A stretch of DNA of 64,000 nt from JBAZYV01 sp041658345 (GTDB taxonomy: Bacteria > Patescibacteriota > Gracilibacteria > UBA1369 > 2-02-FULL-48-14): positions 54,899-118,898 of the forward strand of contig JBBAAK010000004.1 in NCBI GenBank assembly GCA_041658345.1, in the 5' to 3' direction. Shown in pieces: positions 7,280 through 14,323 of this stretch; positions within the stretch are counted from its first letter, which is position 1; each line of letters opens with the position of its first letter. The notes under the pieces were generated by a model. That model saw only the letters and a program-made list of their open reading frames with translations. It was not told the DNA's origin and made no database searches. Made by a program: the position numbers and the translations under genes.

Positions 7280-8680
7280 ATGAAACGTACCATAAGCTTT
7301 TTTCTCCTTTTCTCTGTTCTGTTAACAGGGCTTTTAACCGGCTGTTCAACTAAAACCGCTCAAACCACAAATCAAACCGGAGAACAAATTACTCTTACTT
7401 TTTATGGACTTTTTGATAATTCGGAAATTTACGAGCCATTCATACAAAGCTACGAAACCGCAAATCCAAATGTAACAATTCTTTATAAAAAATTTACTGA
7501 TTCAACAGCTTACCTGGACTTAATAATTAATGAATTGGCAGAGGGGGAAGGGCCGGATATTTTTATGATGCACAACGATTGGTTCCCAAAACATTATAAA
7601 AAACTTACACCGGCACCGGATACAATTGTGAACACGGAAGTTTTTAGATCGGCCTTTGTAGATGTAACCAGCGACGATTTAATTATTCCGGATGAAACAG
7701 GTACAGAAAAGGTTTGGGGTCTACCTCTTTACATAGACACATTGGCACTTTTCTATAACGACGATCACTTCGAAGAAGCTCTCCCATCTCAAGGTGCACC
7801 ATCGGTAACCTGGGAAGGAATAAAAAATGACGTATCACTTTTAAACCGTGAAGACCAAAGTTTTGAAAGATTTGAACGCTCTGGAATAGCCATGGGGCGT
7901 TCAGACAATATCTTGCGTGCATTTGATATTTTTATGGCTTTATTGCTCCAATACAAAGTAGATCTTTACGACGGGACTCTTACGGAAGTGGTGTTTGATA
8001 GCGATCCGAACATGCTTTCCGCTCTTAATTTATATACAAGTTTTGCACTGCCAAGCCAAAAAAATTACAGTTGGAACAAATACCTGGCTGATGCAAATAG
8101 TGGAGAAAAAGAACTTGTAACTTTTGCCAAAGGAAAACTCTCCATGTTACTTGGCTACTCTTTTACTTACGAAGACATTATTAATGAGATAAATACATTA
8201 AAAGCCAAAGGAGAGGGGACAATAGATATAAATAGCGTCAAAATCCAAGAAATCCCACAAGTTTATGACCCACAATCTTCCACAGAAACTCGCAAAACTT
8301 ACGCAAACTATTTTGTTCCGGTTGTAAGTAGAACAAGTAAGAATCAAGAAGAAGCTTGGAAGTTCTTGGCGAGCATGGTAACAGAAGGAAACTTACGTAC
8401 TTACAATCAATTAACACACAGACCATCCGCTCTTCGTTCACTCATAAAAGAGCAAATGCAAGATCCCGTTTATGGAGTTTTTGCAACGCAAGTCGGCTAT
8501 GCTCATTCAATTGCAATGGCTGATGCCACTTACTACAAAGACATTTTCTTTGGTGGAATAGATCAAATCTTAGACACAAAATTAGGTGCGGAAGTTATAA
8601 AGAATCTAGCTTCTCAAATACAAGCGCTGATACCCGCCTCGGGCATCAAACCGATCTATGATGCAATTAAAAACAATTAA
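7280..8680 (+). CDS. Extracellular solute-binding lipoprotein, family 1 (sugar type)
   Basis: A 466-residue substrate-binding lipoprotein. Signal peptide MKRTISFFLLFSVLLTGLL with lipobox L-L-T-G-C (Cys22), then a Thr/Gln/Asn-rich linker and a family 1 binding fold: ITLTFYGLFDNSEIYEPFIQSYE at the first strand, GPDIFMMHNDW near 88, and the W-G-L-P-L-Y-I-D-T-L-A-L-F-Y-N segment near 145 typical of maltose/oligosaccharide binders. No permease or ATPase gene is adjacent. It ends by overlapping the O-antigen-ligase-like gene by 23 bp. A ligand role in glycan uptake or sensing is inference. Confidence 0.85.
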   Translation: MKRTISFFLLFSVLLTGLLTGCSTKTAQTTNQTGEQITLTFYGLFDNSEIYEPFIQSYETANPNVTILYKKFTDSTAYLDLIINELAEGEGPDIFMMHNDWFPKHYKKLTPAPDTIVNTEVFRSAFVDVTSDDLIIPDETGTEKVWGLPLYIDTLALFYNDDHFEEALPSQGAPSVTWEGIKNDVSLLNREDQSFERFERSGIAMGRSDNILRAFDIFMALLLQYKVDLYDGTLTEVVFDSDPNMLSALNLYTSFALPSQKNYSWNKYLADANSGEKELVTFAKGKLSMLLGYSFTYEDIINEINTLKAKGEGTIDINSVKIQEIPQVYDPQSSTETRKTYANYFVPVVSRTSKNQEEAWKFLASMVTEGNLRTYNQLTHRPSALRSLIKEQMQDPVYGVFATQVGYAHSIAMADATYYKDIFFGGIDQILDTKLGAEVIKNLASQIQALIPASGIKPIYDAIKNN

Positions 8681-9917
8681 ATCATTTACAAAGTTAGTCC
8701 TTGCAGTATTAGTTCTAACCTTGCCATTGCAAATAAGCTCTTTAATTTATGAGCCTTTGTGGGGGAGAGGTTTTGCAAATAACTTTATAAATATTTATTT
8801 AAATTTAACGGAAGTTTTAATAGCACTTGGGATTTTTGGCTTACTAATAACAAATTTTTTAGAAAAAAAACGGATCAATACTGGGCCAAAATTATTTCTC
8901 ATCCCGCTTTTATTTTTTTTAGGGCTGGCGCTAATCTCTATATTTTTATCACCATATAAAGAACAGGTCTGGCACTTTTTTTTAGCAATAAAAATAATAG
9001 AAATATTCCCCTTATACATACTTTTAATCAGTAATGTCCTAAAAAAAGAAGACCTTATTAAACTCTTTTCATTCGCAATGAGCCTGCAGGCTTTCTGGGC
9101 AATTCTTCAAGTACTTTTCCAAAAAAGTCTTGGCCTTACAGCTTTGGGAGAGCCAAACATATCAAATGAAATCGCACAATTAGCAAAAATAACATTTGAT
9201 GGGTTCACTTTTATTAGAGGCTATGGAACATTTTCACATCCAAATATTTTAGGGGGATTCCTAACAATAAGTATCCTAAGCACAATTGCCTTTATAAAAC
9301 CATTGAATAAAGATCATAAAATATTGATTTTATTGCAGATTTTTGGGCTACTCGCGAGCTTTTCAAGATCCGCAATTTTAGCACTAATAGTCGGTCTTTT
9401 ATGTTTAATTTCCAATCAAAAAGCTATAAGAACCTGGGTCAAACGTACCATCGCCGGACTGCTCGGCCTAGTATGCACAACTATGTTTTTTTTAAATGGT
9501 CTCCCATGGGGAACAGCGTCTTTTTTAGAAAGGATAGCTGGTTACAAAACTGCAATTGAAATGATAAAAAATCACATAGCTGGAGTAGGATTTAATAGCC
9601 ATACACTTTTTTTGGAAGAGATTTTAGGGACAAGTTTAAAGCCTTGGGAATACCAACCGGTACACAATATTTTTCTTTTAATCGGTACGGAAATGGGACT
9701 CGCCTCGTTGATATTCGCAATAATAATGCTTGGATTTTTGCTCAAAAAAACATTCCATAAAAAGCCAGCCTTCATCCTAATGATCGCATTAATAACTCTC
9801 GGATTTTTTGACCACTATTTATTAAGCCTAAGCCAAGGAATTTATCTCGCAATTTTCGTCTTTGGAGTTCTGGCCATGTCCTACGAAGGCAAAACCGATT
9901 TCGCAAAATCCGCATAA
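8658..9917 (+). CDS. O-antigen ligase/polymerase-like membrane protein
   Basis: A 419-residue polytopic protein with about ten to eleven hydrophobic helices. It carries signatures of the Wzy_C/WaaL superfamily: FIRGYGTFSHPNILGGFL at about 186-203, a large extracytoplasmic loop near 280-335 with G-V-G-F-N-S-H and the P-V-H-N-I-F-L-L-I-G-T-E-M-G signature that includes the family's catalytic His. Members transfer or polymerise lipid-linked glycans on the outside of the membrane. The gene overlaps the preceding lipoprotein gene and the convergent fmt (36 bp). Linkage to a glycosyltransferase supports a surface-glycan role; whether it is ligase or polymerase cannot be decided. Confidence 0.82.
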   Translation: MMQLKTIKSFTKLVLAVLVLTLPLQISSLIYEPLWGRGFANNFINIYLNLTEVLIALGIFGLLITNFLEKKRINTGPKLFLIPLLFFLGLALISIFLSPYKEQVWHFFLAIKIIEIFPLYILLISNVLKKEDLIKLFSFAMSLQAFWAILQVLFQKSLGLTALGEPNISNEIAQLAKITFDGFTFIRGYGTFSHPNILGGFLTISILSTIAFIKPLNKDHKILILLQIFGLLASFSRSAILALIVGLLCLISNQKAIRTWVKRTIAGLLGLVCTTMFFLNGLPWGTASFLERIAGYKTAIEMIKNHIAGVGFNSHTLFLEEILGTSLKPWEYQPVHNIFLLIGTEMGLASLIFAIIMLGFLLKKTFHKKPAFILMIALITLGFFDHYLLSLSQGIYLAIFVFGVLAMSYEGKTDFAKSA

Positions 9918-10822
9918 CCAAGCAGGAACTGTTCGGTATACATCTGGTTTTTCCCATCCATTTGTAACTGCTTAACTAGCAAGGATCCATCACTGGTTCC
10001 AATATAAACTTTTTTTTCTCTTACACAAACTTCACCGGGGGAAAGCACCTCATCCGCCCTTTCAAGATCGGTAAACTTCAAACGCTTACCCTTAAAAAAG
10101 CTGTAAACTCCGGGCCACGGGATAAAGGCTCTAAACATTCGCAAAATCTCGTCAGCAGACTTTTTAAAATCAATCTCTCCATCTTCTCTCACGATTTTTT
10201 TTGTAAATGTAGCAAGTGAAGCATCCTGTTCTTTAAATAGATTCTCGGGCGAATTTGCCAACAAAATTAGATCTTCCGGAATCGTTTTACTTGCCAAATC
10301 AGCAAGCTCCTCTGTAAGCAAATTCGCCGTCATGTGTGGCAAAATAGTAAAATCATGCACGAATGCTACGGGCCCCGCATCCATTTCTTTAGCCATTTTC
10401 ATCAAAGAAAGACCGGTTTTTTGCTCACCATTCAAAATGGCAGTCTGTATCGGCGATGCTCCACGATATTTTGGAAGTAAAGAAGCATGTACGTTTAATG
10501 CAAACTTTTTTGGCAAACTCAGCCAAGCCTCAGAAAGTAATTGCCCATAAGCAAACGTAATTAAAAAGTCAGGCCGATCCTTCTCAAATCGATTTAACAA
10601 CTCCTCATCTAAACTCAATTTTACAGGCTGGAAAACCTCCAAATTCAGTTTTTGTGCAACAATTTTTGTTAAAGGTGAACACATTTCCATCGTCCTTCCT
10701 GCCGGTTTATCGGGTTGGCAAATCACGCCAATCACACGAAACCTCGAATCATTACAAAAGACCTTAAGTAGTGGCGAAGAAATTTCCGCGCTTGATAGAA
10801 AAAGTATACTATAGGGCTCCAT
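9881..10822 (-). CDS. fmt: Methionyl-tRNA formyltransferase
   Basis: Formylates initiator Met-tRNA using 10-formyltetrahydrofolate. 313 residues, the usual length. The N-terminal formyltransferase domain shows CQPDKPAGRTMEM near 35-47, the active-site stretch F-A-L-N-V-H-A-S-L-L-P-K-Y-R-G-A-S-P-I-Q near 107-126 with catalytic Asn and His, and T-G-L-S-L-M-K-M-A-K-E-M-D-A-G-P near 136. The C-terminal barrel domain begins near 205. The first strand has FLSSAEISSP where many homologues have F-x-G-T-P. No peptide deformylase gene is adjacent, although the pair is often linked. Confidence 0.95.
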   Translation of the reverse strand: MEPYSILFLSSAEISSPLLKVFCNDSRFRVIGVICQPDKPAGRTMEMCSPLTKIVAQKLNLEVFQPVKLSLDEELLNRFEKDRPDFLITFAYGQLLSEAWLSLPKKFALNVHASLLPKYRGASPIQTAILNGEQKTGLSLMKMAKEMDAGPVAFVHDFTILPHMTANLLTEELADLASKTIPEDLILLANSPENLFKEQDASLATFTKKIVREDGEIDFKKSADEILRMFRAFIPWPGVYSFFKGKRLKFTDLERADEVLSPGEVCVREKKVYIGTSDGSLLVKQLQMDGKNQMYTEQFLLGYADFAKSVLPS

Positions 10823-10829
10823 AAAATTA

Positions 10830-10838
10830 TGCTAAAAT
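10830..10838 (+). promoter_or_regulatory. Extended -10 element of the four-helix membrane protein gene
   Basis: TG-C-TAAAAT, hexamer at 10833-10838. The predicted start near 10845 lies downstream of the first in-frame ATG (10829) and upstream of ATG 10865, which is therefore preferred as the translation start. Confidence 0.45.
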
Positions 10839-10864
10839 CCAAAGAGGATTATAACAGCCAAACA

Positions 10865-11284
10865 ATGAATAATGAATACGAAGAGCAAAAGAAATGGAAT
10901 CTAATTCCACATTATAAGATTCTGACCATAATAATTTTTGCAACTTTACTGGGGTGGACGGCCTTTTTTCTGGTGCTTCAAAAGCTGGATCCATTCAATA
11001 ATACAGACCTCGCCCTATCACTATTTTTTGCTAGCAGTTTTATGGCCCTCTCAGGCACATTCACAATCTTATTATTTCTTTTAAAACGCTGGCGCACCGG
11101 TGATAACGTCTACATAAAACACATGATGGTCTCTATGCGACAGGGCATTCTTCTCAGTCTTTGCACCAACATTTGCCTTGGACTTCTTGCTATTGGATTA
11201 TTAAGAATCTGGAATGGATTAATTCTCGTAATTTTAATGATGCTGATTGAGTTTTACTTCAGCGGAAAAGACGACTTAAAATGA
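10865..11284 (+). CDS. Four-helix membrane protein, unknown function
   Basis: A 139-residue protein with four predicted membrane helices (about 18-40, 48-72, 90-110 and 112-131) and a basic loop KRWRTGDNVYIKH between the second and third. The overall pattern resembles small CPR membrane proteins without assigned function; I recognise no family. The reading frame is open from ATG 10829, but the extended -10 element sits on that codon, so ATG 10865 is chosen. The 3' end overlaps the convergent lepB by 9 bp. Its own promoter suggests an independent transcription unit. Confidence 0.55.
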   Translation: MNNEYEEQKKWNLIPHYKILTIIIFATLLGWTAFFLVLQKLDPFNNTDLALSLFFASSFMALSGTFTILLFLLKRWRTGDNVYIKHMMVSMRQGILLSLCTNICLGLLAIGLLRIWNGLILVILMMLIEFYFSGKDDLK

Positions 11285-11944
11285 ATAATCAAATCCGGAA
11301 ACCCATCTAAAATGGCTGATTGGAAAAATCACCAATTTAACTTCACCCTCAATACGATCCAAACTTATGTATGGCGATGAATCACCGGTACAACCAAGTT
11401 GGCGAAAACACCTTCTTGCATCACTACTCTTTACACGATTATCCCCAAGGACAAAATATTCGCCATCAGGCACTGTAAATGTTTGAGAATCAACCCTGTA
11501 AGGAGTCGTATGCCCCCAATTCTCTTCGTTCAAATAAGTCTCTTCAAGTTGAACGAATTCTTCACCCTCTTTAAGGTAGACGAACCCGTCTTCGACCTTA
11601 ATCGTATCACCCGGGACACCTATAACACGTTTTATATAAAACTCTTTTTCTTCTGTATAAGGCGCAACAAAAACCACAACATCACCCCTGTCTATTTGGG
11701 TTGGACTCCAGCCAAATAGATTCCATGTAGATAGCCTCGAAGTTATCAAAAACTCACCATCTCCATTATAACATTCGCCATTATAGACGTTAAAATTATC
11801 GCACATGGATGGCCCATGCACACGAAATGGAGAGAACAAAAATGTCCTTATAAAAAATACTAAAACTAAAACAATTACGATATCTAAGCCAATATCCCAA
11901 AAAAAACTTCTAAAATTGAATCGTGGGGTCGTTTTTTCTTGCAT
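11276..11944 (-). CDS. lepB: Signal peptidase I
   Basis: Membrane-bound serine protease that removes signal peptides from exported proteins. 222 residues: one N-terminal membrane helix (about 17-36), then RVHGPSMCDN with catalytic Ser46, FYIKRVIGVPGDTIKV with the general-base Lys105, and the C-terminal box V-L-G-D-N-R-V-K-S-S-D-A-R-R. It is divergent from the PH-domain membrane protein across 58 bp. It would be expected to process non-lipoprotein exported proteins here, such as the surface protein at 60 kb. Two extra Cys residues between the Ser box and the Lys box (CDN, ECYN) could form a disulfide, which is inference. Confidence 0.95.
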   Translation of the reverse strand: MQEKTTPRFNFRSFFWDIGLDIVIVLVLVFFIRTFLFSPFRVHGPSMCDNFNVYNGECYNGDGEFLITSRLSTWNLFGWSPTQIDRGDVVVFVAPYTEEKEFYIKRVIGVPGDTIKVEDGFVYLKEGEEFVQLEETYLNEENWGHTTPYRVDSQTFTVPDGEYFVLGDNRVKSSDARRCFRQLGCTGDSSPYISLDRIEGEVKLVIFPISHFRWVSGFDYSF

Positions 11945-12002
11945 AACTATGATATAGTGGCGGGTGAGAGATTAGCCCTTATTCAAAAATAAATCTACTA
12001 CA

Positions 12003-12563
12003 ATGATTATTGACAGTATTGCCTTCAGGGATCTCCTAGATGAAGGTGAGAAAATTGTTTACGTAGCACACGTACATCCGTTCAAAGTTTACCCTGTTTT
12101 ATTTAAGGTTTTATTTTTTGGCATCCTCGTTCCGGCGCTTGCCTACATACTTTTCCCACCATTTTATGCGGTTTGGATCGGATGGGCGGGGCTAGGAACC
12201 GCACTATTCATTTACAGATTAACTCAATGGTACTTAGATGCATGGATAGTCACAGATCTTGCGATAGTTAAACAAGAATGGCATTCGTTTTTTGACAAAA
12301 ATACAAGCAGAATCGAATACGGAAATATCGAAGGAATCACAAACGAAACTAAAGGATTTTGGGGGACCGTGATGAGCTTTGGGAACATAAGAATTGATCA
12401 CATGTCCGGAACGCCTTTTTTCTTAAACCACATCGCCTCACCAAAAAAATTGGAGCGCTTAATAATTGAACATCAACAGGCTTTTCTTGAGGACCAAACA
12501 ATGACTGATCACACCAAACTAAAAGAGTTACTTACGACTCTATTACGCTCACAAAGAAAATAA
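12003..12563 (+). CDS. Membrane protein with bacterial PH-like domain
   Basis: A 186-residue protein: a short N-terminal segment (DLLDEGEKIVYVAHVHPF) typical of bacterial PH-domain proteins, two membrane helices (about 30-50 and 55-75), then a beta-rich PH-like domain (about 78-155: YLDAWIVTDLAIVKQEWHSFFDKNTSRIEYGNIEGI, followed by G-N-I-R-I-D-H). The last 30 residues are helical and charged. The molecular role is unknown; such proteins are common in Gram-positive and CPR envelopes. It lies 26 nt upstream of gatB and may share its transcript. Family assignment rests on pattern and topology only. Confidence 0.6.
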   Translation: MIIDSIAFRDLLDEGEKIVYVAHVHPFKVYPVLFKVLFFGILVPALAYILFPPFYAVWIGWAGLGTALFIYRLTQWYLDAWIVTDLAIVKQEWHSFFDKNTSRIEYGNIEGITNETKGFWGTVMSFGNIRIDHMSGTPFFLNHIASPKKLERLIIEHQQAFLEDQTMTDHTKLKELLTTLLRSQRK

Positions 12564-12589
12564 ATATAACCACTCAACCTACTCATAAT

Positions 12590-14023
12590 ATGGAATTTGA
12601 ATCAGTAATCGGTCTCGAAATCCACGCAGAAATGTCTACGAAAACAAAGATGTTTTGCGGATGCTCCAATGATAATTTTGGTGCGACTCCAAACACAAAT
12701 GTTTGCCCGATTTGCACGGGTTTCCCAGGCATGCTTCCTGTACCAAACAAAGAAAGTATAAAAAAAGGAGTGATTTCCGCATTGGCGCTAAATTGCAAAA
12801 TCAATCATCATTCCAAATTTGATCGTAAAAATTATTTTTATCCGGATCTACCATCCGGTTTTCAAATTTCACAGTACGACGAACCAATTTCACAAAACGG
12901 ATATTTGGAAATCATCATGGCTGATGGAACCAAAAAACGTATTGGCATTACACGTCTTCATTTGGAAAACGACGCTGGTAAATTAATGCACGTTGCAAAT
13001 GGGACTTTGCTTGATTTTAACAGGGCAGGGAAGCCACTTATGGAGATAGTTTCCGAACCGGATATGCGTTCTGCCAGTGAAGCATCCGAATACGCAAAAA
13101 CCATTCAGAAATTAGTACGTTATGCGGGCTCTTCCGATTGCGACATGGAAAAGGGCCAAATGCGTTTTGATGCCAGCGTATCAATTAGACCAAAAGGGGA
13201 ATCCAAACTTTATCCACGAGCAGAAATCAAAAATCTAAACTCATTCCGTTCGCTCGAAAGCGCAATCGATTATGAAATCAAACGCCAAATTGAACTTTGG
13301 GAACAAGGAAACCCCGTAAGTGGCGAACAAACTGTAGGCTGGGATGAAACAAAAGGAGAAACTTATCTACTGCGCGATAAAGAAAGCGCTGCAGATTATC
13401 GTTATTTCCCAGAACCGGATTTGCCACCAATAGAAATTACAGAAGAAATGCTGGCGGAATGGCAAAAAGAAGTCCCGGAATCACCGGTAACAGTTATGAC
13501 AAGATTCCAAGAAGTTTATGGATTAATAGAAGCAGACGCTAGATTTTTTGCAGAAAACTCTAAAACGGCAAAGCTTTTTGAACAAGTCGCAATCGCAACA
13601 AAAAACCCTCGTTCCTCAGCATCTTTTATAGGAACCGTGCTCATTAGCAAACTAAAAGAATCAAACAAAACAATGGAAGAATCGGGCATAACCGCCGAAC
13701 ATATTATCCAATTAATTAGACTTGTTGATGCAGGAACAATCTCAAACAACGTAGCAAAAGGAGAACTTTTTGAAGAAATGCTACTTAGTGCAAAACTGCC
13801 AGAACAAATTATAAAGGAGAAAGGCATGACTCAAGTTTCTGGGGAAGGCGAAATAGAAGCACTATGCAAAAAGGCTATCGAGACAAATCCGGGCGCAGTT
13901 GCTGATGTAAAAGCCGGCAAAACAAAAGCCATGGCAACTATAATAGGAAGTGTAATGAAAGAATCAAAAGGTAGAGCAAATCCTCAAATGGTAAATGCAA
14001 CTTTAACAAAACTTCTTACGTAG
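12590..14023 (+). CDS. gatB: Aspartyl/glutamyl-tRNA amidotransferase subunit B
   Basis: The tRNA-binding and kinase subunit of GatCAB, which converts misacylated Glu-tRNA(Gln) or Asp-tRNA(Asn) to the correct amide form. 477 residues, full length: F-E-S-V-I-G-L-E-I-H-A-E at the start, the zinc motif C-G-C-x16-C-x-x-C near 25-45, the conserved R-L-H-L-E-N-D-A-G-K-L-M-H block near 122 and D-F-N-R-A-G-K-P-L-M-E-I-V-S-E-P-D near 143. The YqeY-like C-terminal tail domain occupies about 330-477. gatA and gatC are not in the window. A stand-alone YqeY lies at 37.3 kb. Confidence 0.97.
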   Translation: MEFESVIGLEIHAEMSTKTKMFCGCSNDNFGATPNTNVCPICTGFPGMLPVPNKESIKKGVISALALNCKINHHSKFDRKNYFYPDLPSGFQISQYDEPISQNGYLEIIMADGTKKRIGITRLHLENDAGKLMHVANGTLLDFNRAGKPLMEIVSEPDMRSASEASEYAKTIQKLVRYAGSSDCDMEKGQMRFDASVSIRPKGESKLYPRAEIKNLNSFRSLESAIDYEIKRQIELWEQGNPVSGEQTVGWDETKGETYLLRDKESAADYRYFPEPDLPPIEITEEMLAEWQKEVPESPVTVMTRFQEVYGLIEADARFFAENSKTAKLFEQVAIATKNPRSSASFIGTVLISKLKESNKTMEESGITAEHIIQLIRLVDAGTISNNVAKGELFEEMLLSAKLPEQIIKEKGMTQVSGEGEIEALCKKAIETNPGAVADVKAGKTKAMATIIGSVMKESKGRANPQMVNATLTKLLT

Positions 14024-14032
14024 CAAACTTTC

Positions 14033-14041
14033 TGCTACAAT
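14033..14041 (+). promoter_or_regulatory. Extended -10 element of the 83-residue membrane protein gene
   Basis: TG-C-TACAAT, hexamer at 14036-14041, 24 nt before ATG 14065. No clear -35. The implied leader is about 17 nt. Confidence 0.45.
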
Positions 14042-14064
14042 AAAATTAAATTAACCACCACGCA

Positions 14065-14316
14065 ATGCAACCAATCGACATATTATTTCTAACATTATCC
14101 GTTTGCGCATCGCTCACAACAATTTTCCTTTCTATCACACTCGTATATTTAATGTTCATTTTGCGCGACGTAGTTAAAGTCACAGACCAAATTAAAGAAC
14201 TTGTAGATAACGTAAACACCTACATCGCAAAACCAATTTTGCTCACAAAAAGCATAATCGAATTCGTTACGCCTTTTATACGAGGCGCAGAAGAAAAGGT
14301 GAGCAAGAGGAGATAA
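14065..14316 (+). CDS. Small single-pass membrane protein
   Basis: An 83-residue protein with one strong membrane helix (about 5-32: ILFLTLSVCASLTTIFLSITLVYLMFIL), followed by an amphipathic region containing V-V-K-V-T-D-Q-I-K-E-L-V-D-N-V-N (36-51) and a basic C-terminus. The layout resembles DUF948/YtxH-type small membrane-anchored helices, but the match is too weak to name. It ends 7 bp from the convergent 962-residue gene. It has its own predicted promoter despite following gatB closely. Function unknown. Confidence 0.6.
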   Translation: MQPIDILFLTLSVCASLTTIFLSITLVYLMFILRDVVKVTDQIKELVDNVNTYIAKPILLTKSIIEFVTPFIRGAEEKVSKRR

Positions 14317-14323
14317 ATACTAA

